NCBI RefSeq assembly: GCF_036192275.1
Contig: NZ_CP108088.1
Location: 3,597,501 to 3,661,500 of the forward strand
Direction of reading: 5' to 3'
DNA length: 64,000 nt
DNA from: Streptomyces sp. NBC_00250
Lineage (GTDB): Bacteria; Actinomycetota; Actinomycetes; Streptomycetales; Streptomycetaceae
Of the stretch, positions 8,486-17,324 are shown in pieces (within the stretch, counting starts at the first letter, position 1; every line of letters begins with the position of its first letter). The notes beneath the pieces are model-generated. The model was not told the origin of the DNA and did no database searches. It saw nothing but the letters and a program-made list of their open reading frames with translations. Made by a program: the position numbers and the translations under genes.

Positions 8486-10240
8486 GTGCGCAAGGTGCTC
8501 ATCGCCAACCGTGGCGAAATCGCTGTCCGTGTGGCCCGGGCGTGCCGGGATGCGGGTATCGGCAGCGTGGCCGTGTACGCCGAGCCGGACCGGGATGCTC
8601 TGCATGTCCGGGCGGCTGATGAGGCGTTCGCTCTGGGCGGTGACACTCCGGCGACCAGTTATCTGGACATGGCGAAGGTGTTGCAGGCGGCGAAGGACTC
8701 GGGTGCGGACGCGGTCCACCCCGGTTACGGGTTCCTTTCGGAGAACGCCGAGTTCGCGCAGGCCGTGCTGGACGCGGGTCTGACGTGGATCGGTCCGCCG
8801 CCGCAGGCGATCCGTGATCTGGGTGACAAGGTGGCGGCCCGTCACATCGCCCAGCGTGCCGGTGCCCCGCTCGTCGCGGGCACCCCCGACCCGGTCTCGG
8901 GTGCGGATGAGGTCGTGGCGTTCGCCGAGGAGCACGGGCTGCCGATCGCGATCAAGGCCGCCTTCGGCGGCGGTGGCCGTGGTCTGAAGGTCGCCCGGAC
9001 GCTGGAGGAGGTCCCCGAGCTGTACGACTCGGCCGTGCGTGAGGCCGTTGCCGCGTTCGGCCGGGGCGAGTGCTTCGTCGAGCGCTACCTCGACAAGCCC
9101 CGCCACGTCGAGACGCAGTGCCTGGCCGACTCCCACGGCAACGTGGTCGTCGTCTCCACCCGTGACTGCTCGCTGCAGCGCCGCCACCAGAAGCTGGTGG
9201 AGGAGGCCCCCGCGCCGTTCCTGTCCGAGGCGCAGAACGCCGAGCTGTACGCGGCGTCCAAGGCGATCCTGAAGGAAGCCGGCTACGTCGGCGCCGGCAC
9301 GGTCGAGTTCCTCGTCGGCACCGACGGCACGATCTCCTTCCTGGAGGTCAACACCCGCCTCCAGGTCGAACACCCGGTCACCGAAGAGGTCACCGGCATC
9401 GACCTCGTCCGCGAGATGTTCCGCATCGCCGACGGCGAAGAACTCGGCTACGGCGACCCCGAGATCCGCGGCCACTCCTTCGAGTTCCGCATCAACGGCG
9501 AGGACCCGGGCCGCGGCTTCCTGCCCGCCCCCGGCACCGTCACCCTCTTCGCCCCGCCGACCGGCCCCGGCGTCCGCCTCGACGCGGGCGTGGAGTCCGG
9601 CTCGGTGATCGGCCCGGCCTGGGACTCGCTCCTCGCCAAGCTGATCGTGACGGGTGCCACCCGCGAGCAGGCCCTGCAGCGCGCCGCCCGCGCGCTCGGC
9701 GAGTTCAAGGTCGAGGGCATGGCCACCGCCATCCCCTTCCACCAGGCCGTCGTCGTCGACCCCGACTTCACCGCAGACCCCTTCCGGGTCCACACCCGGT
9801 GGATCGAGACCGAGTTCGTCAACGACATCAAGCCCTTCGCCCCCGCCGGCGCCGATGCCGACGAGGACGAGACCGGTCGCGAGACGATCGTCGTCGAGGT
9901 CGGCGGCAAGCGCCTCGAGGTCTCGCTGCCGTCCTCGCTGGGGATGACCCTGGCCCGCACCGGCCTCGCCGCGGGTGCGAAGCCGAAGCGCCGCGCCGCC
10001 AAGAAGTCCGGCCCGGCCGCCTCCGGCGACACCCTCGCCTCCCCGATGCAGGGCACGATCGTCAAGATCGCGGTCGAGGAGGGCCAGGAGGTCAAGGAAG
10101 GCGACCTGATCGTCGTCCTGGAGGCCATGAAGATGGAGCAGCCGCTCAACGCCCACCGCTCCGGCACCATCAAGGGCCTGGCCGCCGAGGTCGGCGCCTC
10201 GGTCACCTCGGGCGCCGCGATCTGCGACATCAAGGACTGA
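8486..10240 (+). CDS. accA2: acyl-CoA carboxylase alpha subunit: biotin carboxylase plus biotin carrier protein
   Basis: A 584-residue fusion that carboxylates its own biotin using ATP and bicarbonate and hands CO2 to PccB-type subunits. The GTG at 8486 follows AAGGAGGG. The biotin carboxylase domain opens [18 protein letters not shown]. It contains the ATP-grasp glycine loop [12 protein letters not shown], the [20 protein letters not shown] catalytic strand, and a C-terminal lid. A linker rich in Lys/Ala (about 490-510) leads to the carrier domain, with biotinyl lysine 549 in EAMKMEQPL. BirA at 1704 modifies that lysine; PccB/AccE are the likely partners. Confidence 0.95.
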   Translation: MRKVLIANRGEIAVRVARACRDAGIGSVAVYAEPDRDALHVRAADEAFALGGDTPATSYLDMAKVLQAAKDSGADAVHPGYGFLSENAEFAQAVLDAGLTWIGPPPQAIRDLGDKVAARHIAQRAGAPLVAGTPDPVSGADEVVAFAEEHGLPIAIKAAFGGGGRGLKVARTLEEVPELYDSAVREAVAAFGRGECFVERYLDKPRHVETQCLADSHGNVVVVSTRDCSLQRRHQKLVEEAPAPFLSEAQNAELYAASKAILKEAGYVGAGTVEFLVGTDGTISFLEVNTRLQVEHPVTEEVTGIDLVREMFRIADGEELGYGDPEIRGHSFEFRINGEDPGRGFLPAPGTVTLFAPPTGPGVRLDAGVESGSVIGPAWDSLLAKLIVTGATREQALQRAARALGEFKVEGMATAIPFHQAVVVDPDFTADPFRVHTRWIETEFVNDIKPFAPAGADADEDETGRETIVVEVGGKRLEVSLPSSLGMTLARTGLAAGAKPKRRAAKKSGPAASGDTLASPMQGTIVKIAVEEGQEVKEGDLIVVLEAMKMEQPLNAHRSGTIKGLAAEVGASVTSGAAICDIKD

Positions 10241-10260
10241 CCGTCGCACCAAGTACGGTA

Positions 10261-10296
10261 CGAAGGGCCCGCAGGCAACCGCCTGCGGGCCCTTCG
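10261..10296 (+). terminator. strong terminator after accA2
   Basis: A perfect 16-bp stem (10261-10276 with 10281-10296) with an AACC loop starts 21 bases after the accA2 stop. Confidence 0.9.
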
Positions 10297-10317
10297 TCGA
10301 GGGGAGGGCCTTCACCC

Positions 10318-10863
10318 ATGCGAGCCGACGCACGGCGCAACCACGAGCGGCTGCTCACCGAAGCCCGTGTCACCTTCGCCGAACAGGGCGCCGACGCGCC
10401 CCTGGAGGAGATCGCGCGCCGCGCGGGCGTGGGGATCGGCACCCTCTACCGTCATTTCCCCACCCGGGCCGAGCTGCTGAACGCCGTCTTCCAGGAAGCC
10501 CTGACGGAGCTCCTGGACCGCTCGGGGGAGCTGGCCGAGGCCGAGGAGCCGTGCCGGGCGCTCGTCGAGTGGCTGCGGGCCCTGATCGCCCACGCGGGCG
10601 AGTACCGGGGGCTCGCGCACGCGCTGATGTCCGCCTCGTACGACCGGAGTTCGGCGCTCGCGCAGTGCAGCGATCCGCTGCGCGCGGCGGGTGAGCGGCT
10701 GCTCGGGCGCGCCCGGGAGGCGGGCCAGGTGCGCGCCGACGTGTCGATCGGCGACCTGATGCAGCTGACCAACGCGATCGCGCTGGCGGCGGAACAGTGT
10801 CCGGAGGACGCGGAGTTGGCGGATCGCCTGCTGGAGCTGACGCTTCGGGGCATCAAGGCGTGA
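10318..10863 (+). CDS. TetR family transcriptional regulator
   Basis: A 181-residue regulator. The helix-turn-helix spans residues 5-50 (RRNHERLLTEARVTFAEQGADAPLEEIARRAGVGIGTLYRHFPTR, typical TetR_N), and the C-terminal part is helical and Leu/Ala-rich with a TetR_C-like ligand domain. The ATG at 10318 lies just past the accA2 terminator with a GGGGAGGG site. Its position does not prove a target. The C domain resembles the SbtR-like group more than drug repressors, but this is weak. Confidence 0.85.
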   Translation: MRADARRNHERLLTEARVTFAEQGADAPLEEIARRAGVGIGTLYRHFPTRAELLNAVFQEALTELLDRSGELAEAEEPCRALVEWLRALIAHAGEYRGLAHALMSASYDRSSALAQCSDPLRAAGERLLGRAREAGQVRADVSIGDLMQLTNAIALAAEQCPEDAELADRLLELTLRGIKA

Positions 10864-10932
10864 GGTGACGGCTGCCGCCGTGGCGAGGAAGGTTCGGCGG
10901 AGCGCGGGACCCCTGGGGGAGGGCCCGCGGGC

Positions 10933-11895
10933 TCAGCGGCGCCGCATGTCGGCGACCCGCGCCGTGCGCTCCAGTGTCTCGGCGGCCATCCCTCCGCCCG
11001 GTCCCCGGAACTGACCGGCCGCCATCCGGCCGCGCTGCACCGGGAGCGGCATGTCACGGCGGGGCCGGGCGCCCGGGGGGACCTGGTCACCGCCGGTGGG
11101 GCCGGCGGCGGCGCCCGTACCGGCGACGGCGATGTGCACGCCCTGGTCGGCGAGGGCCTGGAGCTCGGTGGCGGCCCGGTCGTCGTGGGCGGGCGGTTCG
11201 TCGGTCACCAGGCGGGTGATGACGTCCGTGGGCACCGTCTGGAACATGGTGTCGGAGCCGAGCTTGGTGTGGTCGGCGAGGACCACGACCTCGGCCGCCG
11301 CCTGGACGAGTGCCCGGTCCACGCTCGCGGAGAGCATGTTGGACGTGGACAGGCCGCGCTCGGCGGTGAGTCCGCTTCCGGAGAGGAAGGCGCGGGAGAC
11401 CCGGAGGCCCTGGAGCGACTGCTCGGCCCCGCTGCCCACCAGGGCGTAGTTGGAGCCACGGAGGGTTCCCCCGGTCATGACGACCTCGACCCGGTTGGCG
11501 TGGGCGAGGGCCTGGGCGACCAGGAGCGAGTTGGTGACCACGGTCAGACCGGGCACGCGGGCGAGCCGGCGTGCCAGCTCCTGCGTGGTCGTCCCGGCGC
11601 CGACGACGATGGCCTCGCCTTCTTCGACGAGGCTCGCGGCGACGTCGGCGATGGCCGTCTTCTCCGCGGTCGCGAGATGGGATTTCTGCGGGAAGCCGGA
11701 TTCTCGCGTGAATCCGCCCGGCAACACCGCACCGCCGTGCCGGCGGTCGAGGAGTCCTTCTGCCTCAAGGGCCCGTACGTCTCTCCGTACGGTCACTTCA
11801 GAGGTCTGGACGACGCGGGCGAGCTCGCGGAGCGACACGGCCCCATTGGCTCGCACCATTTCGAGGATCAACTGGCGACGTTCTGCAGCGAACAC
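10933..11895 (-). CDS. DeoR family transcriptional regulator
   Basis: A 320-residue regulator. The N-terminal winged helix (residues 1-57, RRQLILEMVRANGAVSLRELARVVQTSEVTVRRDVRALEAEGLL) is classic DeoR. The DeoRC sensor domain (about 75-235) carries the sugar-phosphate isomerase-like motif VVGAGTTTQELARRLA. The last 60 residues are an unusual low-complexity, Gly/Arg/Pro-rich tail after the normal end of the family. Family members sense phosphosugars; deoxyribose-5-phosphate would be attractive here because deoD, deoC and deoA are in the window. No CTACGCGCGTAG site lies upstream of the gene itself. Confidence 0.88.
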   Translation of the reverse strand: MFAAERRQLILEMVRANGAVSLRELARVVQTSEVTVRRDVRALEAEGLLDRRHGGAVLPGGFTRESGFPQKSHLATAEKTAIADVAASLVEEGEAIVVGAGTTTQELARRLARVPGLTVVTNSLLVAQALAHANRVEVVMTGGTLRGSNYALVGSGAEQSLQGLRVSRAFLSGSGLTAERGLSTSNMLSASVDRALVQAAAEVVVLADHTKLGSDTMFQTVPTDVITRLVTDEPPAHDDRAATELQALADQGVHIAVAGTGAAAGPTGGDQVPPGARPRRDMPLPVQRGRMAAGQFRGPGGGMAAETLERTARVADMRRR

Positions 11896-11966
11896 GAAAC
11901 TGACAGTAACGTGACCGGCCGATACTTTTCAGCACTATGCGCCGAATTACAGAAGATGCACACAGA

Positions 11967-11996
11967 CGGGGCCTCCAAGTGGTATGGGAGGCCCCG
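11967..11996 (-). terminator. terminator downstream of lpdA
   Basis: A 10-bp perfect stem CGGGGCCTCC (11967-11976) / GGAGGCCCCG (11987-11996), loop 10. It sits about 110 bases beyond the lpdA stop and upstream of the deoR start. Confidence 0.7.
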
Positions 11997-12108
11997 CCGT
12001 TGATTCGTCATGCGCCAGGGCTATGCCCTGCCTTGCCGGGGGTTGTCCGAGTCGGCGAACCGTTCCCGCAGGCGGGAGCCGTGCGCCGGACGTCGATCCG
12101 GCGGGCTG

Positions 12109-13548
12109 TCACGCCTCGCCCGCGGACTTCCGGGTGTGCAACTGCCGTGCCACTTCCGCGATCGAACCCGAAAGGGAGGGGTACACGGTGAAAGCATTTG
12201 CGATCTGTTCGACCGTCAGATTGTTGTCGACCGCGATCGAGATCGGATGGATCAGTTCGCTCGCCTTCGGCGCGACGACACAGCCGCCGACCACGATGCC
12301 GGTGCCCGGACGGCAGAAGATCTTGACGAAGCCGTCCCGGATGCCCTGCATCTTCGCGCGCGGGTTGCGCAGCAGCGGCAGCTTGACGACCTTGGCGTCG
12401 ATCTTGCCCGCGTCCACATCTGCCTGCGTGTAGCCGACGGTGGCGATCTCGGGGTCGGTGAAGACGTTCGACGAGACCGTCTTCAGGTTGAGCGGGGCCA
12501 CCGCGTCGCCGAGGAAGTGGTACATCGCGATACGGCCCTGCATCGCGGCCACGGAGGCGAGCGCGAAGACACCGGTCACGTCACCCGCCGCGTACACGCC
12601 GGGGGCGGTCGTACGGGAGACCTTGTCGGTCCAGATGTGACCGGAGTCCTTCAGTTTGACCCCCGCCTCCTCCAGACCCATTCCGGCCGAATTCGGGATC
12701 GCGCCGACCGCCATCAGACAGTGCGTACCGGAGATGACCCGGCCGTCCGCGAGGGTGACCTCGACCCGGTCGCCGACCCGCTTGGCGGACTCGGCGCGGG
12801 AGCGGGCCATGACGTTCATGCCGCGGCGGCGGAAGACGTCCTCCAGGACGGCGGCGGCGTCCGGGTCCTCGCCCGGCAGCACGCGGTCACGGGAGGAGAC
12901 CAGGGTGACCCGGGAGCCGAGCGCCTGGTAGGCACCGGCGAACTCGGCACCCGTCACACCGGAACCGACCACGATGAGCTCCTCGGGGAGCTCCTTCAGG
13001 TCGTAGACCTGCGTCCAGTTCAGGATGCGCTCGCCGTCCGGCTTGGCGTCCGGCACCTCGCGCGGGTGGCCGCCGGTCGCGATGAGCACGGCGTCCGCGG
13101 TCAGCGTCTCCTCCGTGCCGTCGGCGGCCGTGACGATCACCTGGCGCGAGCCGTCCATCGCCTGCCGGCCGGAGAGCCGGCCGCGGCCGCGCAGCACGCG
13201 GGCGCCCGCCCTGGTGACGGAGGCGGTGATGTCGTGCGACTGGGCGAGCGCCAGGCGCTTCACCCGTCGGTTGACCTTGCCGAGGTCCACGCCCACCACA
13301 CGGGCCGCCTGCTCCACGTGCGGGGTGTCGTCCGCGACGATGATGCCCAGCTCCTCGTACGAGGAGTCGAAGGTGGTCATCACCTCGGCGGTGGCGATCA
13401 GGGTCTTGGAGGGAACGCAGTCGGTCAGGACGGACGCGCCGCCGAGGCCGTCGCAGTCGACGACGGTCACCTCCGCGCCGAGTTGGGCGCCCACCAGGGC
13501 CGCCTCGTATCCGCCGGGTCCGCCGCCGATGATCACGATCCGGGTCAC
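12109..13548 (-). CDS. lpdA: LpdA-type flavoprotein NAD(P)H quinone reductase
   Basis: A 479-residue two-dinucleotide-fold flavoenzyme. The FAD motif IVIIGGGPGGYEAAL begins at residue 4, the NAD(P) motif VVGSGVTGAEFAGAY lies mid-protein, and the FAD-binding YAAGDVTG and a dimerisation domain follow. The redox centre reads GGASVLTDC: Cys44 is present, but the first cysteine of the usual CxxxxC is Ser39. The enzyme therefore cannot be a true dihydrolipoamide dehydrogenase. This is the pattern known for the mycobacterial LpdA quinone reductase. Automated annotation as lipoamide dehydrogenase would be wrong. Confidence 0.88.
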   Translation of the reverse strand: MTRIVIIGGGPGGYEAALVGAQLGAEVTVVDCDGLGGASVLTDCVPSKTLIATAEVMTTFDSSYEELGIIVADDTPHVEQAARVVGVDLGKVNRRVKRLALAQSHDITASVTRAGARVLRGRGRLSGRQAMDGSRQVIVTAADGTEETLTADAVLIATGGHPREVPDAKPDGERILNWTQVYDLKELPEELIVVGSGVTGAEFAGAYQALGSRVTLVSSRDRVLPGEDPDAAAVLEDVFRRRGMNVMARSRAESAKRVGDRVEVTLADGRVISGTHCLMAVGAIPNSAGMGLEEAGVKLKDSGHIWTDKVSRTTAPGVYAAGDVTGVFALASVAAMQGRIAMYHFLGDAVAPLNLKTVSSNVFTDPEIATVGYTQADVDAGKIDAKVVKLPLLRNPRAKMQGIRDGFVKIFCRPGTGIVVGGCVVAPKASELIHPISIAVDNNLTVEQIANAFTVYPSLSGSIAEVARQLHTRKSAGEA

Positions 13549-13603
13549 TGGGATCTACGCCTCGCGCTCTCGTTCTGCCGGGGGGTCCCCCCGCTGGGAT
13601 GCA

Positions 13604-13658
13604 GTGCGTACGCCATTGTCCCGCACGCTTCAAGTGCGTACCCCATTCTCCCGCACGC
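13604..13658. repeat. 25-bp direct repeat pair upstream of lpdA
   Basis: Copies at 13604-13628 and 13634-13658 differ at two positions and are 30 bp apart. Each begins GTGCG and ends CGCACGC, so each also has inverted ends. They lie 56-110 bp upstream of the lpdA start and could be tandem regulator sites. Confidence 0.6.
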
Positions 13659-13762
13659 CCGGCGCGGCCTCACGCCGGGGCCTCCGAAGGGACGGCCGCC
13701 CCCGGGCAGGGCTCCCCCGGGGCCCTCACCTCGGAGTTCGGCGGACACCCCGCCCCCTCCCG

Positions 13763-13768
13763 TACCCT
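13763..13768 (+). promoter_or_regulatory. -10 box of a leaderless promoter
   Basis: TACCCT lies 7 bases before the ATG at 13776. No Shine-Dalgarno sequence is present. Confidence 0.55.
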
Positions 13769-13775
13769 CGGTCCC

Positions 13776-14213
13776 ATGTCGCTCTACGCCGCTTTCGCCG
13801 GCAACCTCGACGCGCGGCTGATGAGCCGCCGCGCACCGCACTCCCCGCTGCGCGGCACCGGCTGGCTGAACGGCTGGCGGCTGACCTTCGGCGGCGAGCA
13901 GATGGGCTGGGAGGGAGCGCTGGCCACCATCGTGGAGGCCCCCCGCTCCCAGGTCTTCGTGGCGCTCTACGACATCGCGCCGATGGACGAGGACTCCATG
14001 GACCGCTGGGAGGGCGTCGGCCTCGACATCTACCGCCGGATGCGGGTCCGGGTGCACACCCTGGACGGCGAGGAGCCGGCCTGGGTGTACGTCCTCAACG
14101 CGTACGAGGGCGGCCTGCCGTCCGCGCGGTACCTGGGCGAGGTGGCCGACGCGGCCGAGTCCGCGGGCGCGCCGCACGACTACGTGATGGAGTTGCGCAA
14201 GCGCCCCTGCTGA
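13776..14213 (+). CDS. gamma-glutamylcyclotransferase-fold protein
   Basis: A 145-residue protein beginning SLYAAFAGNLDARLMSRRAPHSPLRGTGWLNGWRLTFGG. It resembles the YGSN-type start of gamma-glutamylcyclotransferases (here FAGN) and the substrate loop of that fold. The following strands (VYVLNAYEGGLPSARYLGEV) fit as well. The family opens gamma-glutamyl amino acids to pyroglutamate; the substrate here is not known. The start is set by the leaderless promoter, which excludes the Pro/Gly-rich upstream extension. Confidence 0.8.
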   Translation: MSLYAAFAGNLDARLMSRRAPHSPLRGTGWLNGWRLTFGGEQMGWEGALATIVEAPRSQVFVALYDIAPMDEDSMDRWEGVGLDIYRRMRVRVHTLDGEEPAWVYVLNAYEGGLPSARYLGEVADAAESAGAPHDYVMELRKRPC

Positions 14214-14364
14214 GCCGCCCCGCCGGCGGTGCCGCCCGAAGAGCGCCCGCCGACCGGTGTCCGCCGGAAGGTGTACGAACTGCCGACGCGCGGGGACGAG
14301 GGTGAGCGTGCTCCATTCGTCGGAAACGACAAGACAACGATCGCATGTCCGTCGGCATCGTCAT

Positions 14365-14376
14365 CTACGCGCGTAG
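14365..14376. promoter_or_regulatory. nucleoside-regulon operator, deoD copy
   Basis: CTACGCGCGTAG, a perfect 12-bp palindrome 82 bases before the deoD start. A second inverted repeat, GATACGC (14387-14393) and GCGTATC (14400-14406), follows 10 bases later. It embeds TACGCT (14389-14394), a plausible -10 box. The same palindrome precedes five other nucleoside genes or operons in this window. Confidence 0.75.
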
Positions 14377-14457
14377 GCAAACTCCGGATACGCTTCTGCG
14401 CGTATCAAATCCGTCCGGGGCCAACCTCGGACCCCCCTCCCCGAGGCGAGAGAGTCA

Positions 14458-15261
14458 GTGAACGCAACTGCCACCCCGTACGAGGCCGCCGAGGCCGCTG
14501 CCGCACGTCTTCGCGAGCTGACCGGCGTCGAGAACCACGACGTCGCCCTGGTCATGGGCTCGGGCTGGGCGCCCGCCGTCGACGCGCTCGGCGCTCCCGA
14601 GGCCGAGTTCCCGGTGACCGACCTGCCCGGCTTCCCGCCGCCCGCCGTCGAGGGCCACGGCGGCAAGATCCGCTCGTACAAGATCGGTGAGAAGCGCGCC
14701 CTCGTCTTCCTCGGCCGCACCCACTTCTACGAGGGCCGCGGTGTCGCCTCCGTCGCCCACGGCGTCCGCACCGCCGTCGCCGCCGGCTGCAAGACGATCA
14801 TCCTGACCAACGGCTGCGGCGGCCTGCGCGAGGGCATGCGCCCGGGCCAGCCGGTCCTCATCAGCGACCACCTCAACCTGACGGCGGCCTCCCCGATCGT
14901 CGGCGCGAACTTCGTGGACCTCACCGACCTGTACTCGCCGCGGCTGCGCGCGCTGTGCAAGGAGGTCGACGAGACCCTCGAAGAGGGCGTCTACGTGCAG
15001 TTCCCCGGGCCGCACTACGAGACCCCGGCCGAGATCAACATGGTCCGCGTGCTCGGCGGCGACCTCGTCGGCATGTCCACCGTCCTGGAAGCCATCGCCG
15101 CGCGCGAGGCGGGTGCCGAGGTCCTCGGCATCTCCCTGGTCACCAACCTGGCGGCGGGGCTCTCGGGCGAGCCGCTGAACCACGAAGAGGTGCTGCAGGC
15201 GGGGCGGGACTCGGCGGCGCGGATGGGTGAGCTCCTGACGCGCGTCCTGGACCGGATCTGA
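14458..15261 (+). CDS. deoD: purine-nucleoside phosphorylase (trimeric PNP type)
   Basis: The 267-residue enzyme cleaves inosine, guanosine and deoxy forms with phosphate to free base and (deoxy)ribose-1-phosphate. The GTG at 14458 follows a GAGGCGAGAG leader. Motifs include [16 protein letters not shown], the conserved [21 protein letters not shown], and [33 protein letters not shown], which contains the purine-binding Glu and the Met-Ser of the low-molecular-mass trimeric family. deoD is a loose symbol for the hexameric type; punA would also fit. Expression is probably controlled by the operator at 14365. Confidence 0.92.
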   Translation: MNATATPYEAAEAAAARLRELTGVENHDVALVMGSGWAPAVDALGAPEAEFPVTDLPGFPPPAVEGHGGKIRSYKIGEKRALVFLGRTHFYEGRGVASVAHGVRTAVAAGCKTIILTNGCGGLREGMRPGQPVLISDHLNLTAASPIVGANFVDLTDLYSPRLRALCKEVDETLEEGVYVQFPGPHYETPAEINMVRVLGGDLVGMSTVLEAIAAREAGAEVLGISLVTNLAAGLSGEPLNHEEVLQAGRDSAARMGELLTRVLDRI

Positions 15262-15273
15262 GTTCCTCCCCAC

Positions 15274-15490
15274 CCCGCCCCTTCCCGTGACCGGGGCTCC
15301 GCCCCCGGACCCCCGCGCCTCGAACTCCCCCTACGCCCTTGCGGGCGTGGGGGACCTCGGGCGGGGCTGAGAGTTCAGCCCCGCCCGGCGTTCGAGGGCA
15401 CGGCCGAAGGCCGTACGGGGGGCTGGGGGCCCGCCCCGTTTCGGGAAGGGGCGGGGTGGGGGAAGGCTCCGCGCAGCGGCAGACCACCCA
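15274..15490. repeat. GC-rich dispersed Streptomyces intergenic repeat region
   Basis: The gap between deoD and the mutase is made of short inverted and direct GC blocks, such as GGGGCTCCGCCCCC, GGGGCTGAGAGTTCAGCCCC and GGCCCGCCCCGTTTCGGG. From general knowledge, such blocks recur between Streptomyces genes. No gene is seen here. The hairpin at 15361-15384 probably ends the deoD transcript. Confidence 0.5.
15361..15384 (+). terminator. hairpin downstream of deoD
   Basis: A perfect 10-bp stem GCGGGGCTGA (15361-15370) with TCAGCCCCGC (15375-15384), loop GAGT. Confidence 0.6.
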
Positions 15491-15528
15491 CCCGCACCCA
15501 CCCCCGCCGACACCCCGAAAGGCACACC

Positions 15529-17196
15529 GTGACGCAGGACGACCTCATCGCCCGGGCCCAGGCATGGCTCGCCGAGGACCCCGACAGTGAGACCCGGGAG
15601 GAGCTCGCCGCGCTCCTCGACCGCGGCGCGAGCGACGAGATCGCCGCCCGATTCGCCGGCACGCTGCAGTTCGGCACCGCCGGGCTCCGCGGTGAGCTGG
15701 GCGCCGGGCCCATGCGGATGAACCGTTCGGTCGTCATCCGCGCCGCCGCCGGCCTCGCCGCGTACCTCAAGGCGCAGGAGCCCTCCGGGAGCGAAGGAGG
15801 GGCCGGGCTCGTCGTCATCGGCTACGACGCCCGCTACAAGTCGGCCGACTTCGCGCGCGACACCGCAGCCGTGATGACCGGCGCGGGCCTGCGCGCCGCG
15901 CTCCTCCCCCGCCCGCTGCCGACGCCCGTCCTCGCGTACGCCATAAGGCATCTGGGCGCCGTCGCGGGTGTCGAGGTCACCGCGAGCCACAACCCGCCGC
16001 GCGACAACGGCTACAAGGTCTACCTGGGCGACGGCTCGCAGATCGTGCCGCCCGCCGACGCGGAGATCGCCGCCGAGATCGACGCGATCCGCTCGCTGCA
16101 CGACGTGCCGCGTCCGGAGGCCGGCTGGGAGACCCTCGGTGACGAGGTCCTGGGCGCCTATCTGGAGCGTACGGACGCCGTCCTGACCCCTGGGTCCCCC
16201 CGCACCGCGCGGACCGTCTACACGGCCATGCACGGCGTCGGCAAGGACGTCCTGACGGCGGCCTTCGCCCGGGCCGGCTTCCCGCCGCCCGCGCTCGTCG
16301 CCGCGCAGGCCGAGCCGGACCCGGCGTTCCCGACGGTCGCGTTCCCGAACCCGGAGGAGCCGGGTGCCATGGACCTCGCCTTCGAGGCGGCCCGGGCCGT
16401 GGACCCCGACCTGATCATCGCCAACGACCCGGACGCCGACCGCTGCGCCGTGGCCGTGCCCGACGCGACCGTCGTCGGCGGCTGGCGGATGCTCCGCGGC
16501 GACGAGGTGGGCGCGCTGCTCGCCGCGCACCTGGTGCACAAGGGCGCGACGGGCGTGTTCGCCGAGTCGATCGTGTCGTCCTCGCTGCTCGGCCGGATCG
16601 CGGAGGCCGCGGGCGTCGGCTACGAGGAGACGCTGACCGGCTTCAAGTGGATCGCCCGCGTCGAGGGCCTGCGGTACGGCTACGAGGAGGCGCTCGGCTA
16701 TTGCGTCGACCCGGAGGGCGTCCGCGACAAGGACGGCATCACGGCGGCGCTGCTCGTGACCGAGCTCGCGTCGGTGCTCAAGGAGCAGGGCCGGACGCTG
16801 ACCGACCTGCTCGACGACCTGGCGGTCGCGCACGGGCTGCACGCCACGGACCAGCTGTCGGTGCGGGTCGAGGACCTGAGCATCATCGCGAACGCCATGA
16901 CGGCGCTGCGCGAGCGGCCGCCGGTCTCGCTCGCCGGTCTGACGGTCGTGTCGGCGGAGGACCTGACGAAGGGCACGGAGTCGCTGCCCCCGACGGACGG
17001 GCTGCGGTACCACCTGGAGGGCGACTACAAGGCCCGGGTGATCGTCCGCCCGAGCGGCACCGAGCCGAAGCTCAAGTGCTACCTAGAGGTCGTGGTGCCG
17101 GTCGCCGCGGCGGTCGACCTCGCCCCGGCGCGGGCGACGGCCGACGAGGTGCTGGTGGCGATCAAGCGGGACCTGTCGGCGGCGGCGGGTCTCTGA
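15529..17196 (+). CDS. phosphohexomutase (phosphoglucomutase/phosphomannomutase family)
   Basis: A 555-residue alpha-D-phosphohexomutase. It carries the phosphoserine loop TASHNPPRDNGYKVY with Ser153, the Mg site NDPDADR (Asp300, 302, 304), the sugar-specificity loop YEEALGYC, and the phosphate-binding RPSGTEPKLKCY near the C terminus. It follows deoD. In nucleoside salvage it may convert ribose-1-phosphate or deoxyribose-1-phosphate to the 5-phosphates that DeoC needs, as PGM2-like mutases do. The long length and position favour that over plain phosphoglucomutase, but this is inference. The GTG at 15529 has GAAAGG upstream. Confidence 0.88.
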   Translation: MTQDDLIARAQAWLAEDPDSETREELAALLDRGASDEIAARFAGTLQFGTAGLRGELGAGPMRMNRSVVIRAAAGLAAYLKAQEPSGSEGGAGLVVIGYDARYKSADFARDTAAVMTGAGLRAALLPRPLPTPVLAYAIRHLGAVAGVEVTASHNPPRDNGYKVYLGDGSQIVPPADAEIAAEIDAIRSLHDVPRPEAGWETLGDEVLGAYLERTDAVLTPGSPRTARTVYTAMHGVGKDVLTAAFARAGFPPPALVAAQAEPDPAFPTVAFPNPEEPGAMDLAFEAARAVDPDLIIANDPDADRCAVAVPDATVVGGWRMLRGDEVGALLAAHLVHKGATGVFAESIVSSSLLGRIAEAAGVGYEETLTGFKWIARVEGLRYGYEEALGYCVDPEGVRDKDGITAALLVTELASVLKEQGRTLTDLLDDLAVAHGLHATDQLSVRVEDLSIIANAMTALRERPPVSLAGLTVVSAEDLTKGTESLPPTDGLRYHLEGDYKARVIVRPSGTEPKLKCYLEVVVPVAAAVDLAPARATADEVLVAIKRDLSAAAGL

Positions 17197-17210
17197 CCCT
17201 CGCACAGCCA

Positions 17211-17247
17211 CGAAGGGCCGGTACGGGGACTCCGTACCGGCCCTTCG
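17211..17247. terminator. bidirectional terminator, phosphomutase / pstB
   Basis: A 16-bp perfect stem (17211-17226 with 17232-17247, arm CGAAGGGCCGGTACGG) between convergent genes. Confidence 0.9.
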
Positions 17248-17324
17248 GCCGTCCGGGTGAAACCCGCACGGCACATGACGTCTCTCGGCTCCCGCACGCC
17301 GGGGGCGCACGCCGGAGATCGGTC

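Noticed and set aside
12109..13548. Dihydrolipoamide dehydrogenase of the pyruvate dehydrogenase complex
   Set aside because: The first redox cysteine is Ser39, so the active disulfide cannot form.
13604..13658. Attachment site (att) for an integrated element
   Set aside because: Repeats are only 30 bp apart, there is no integrase or tRNA nearby, and no foreign genes lie between them.
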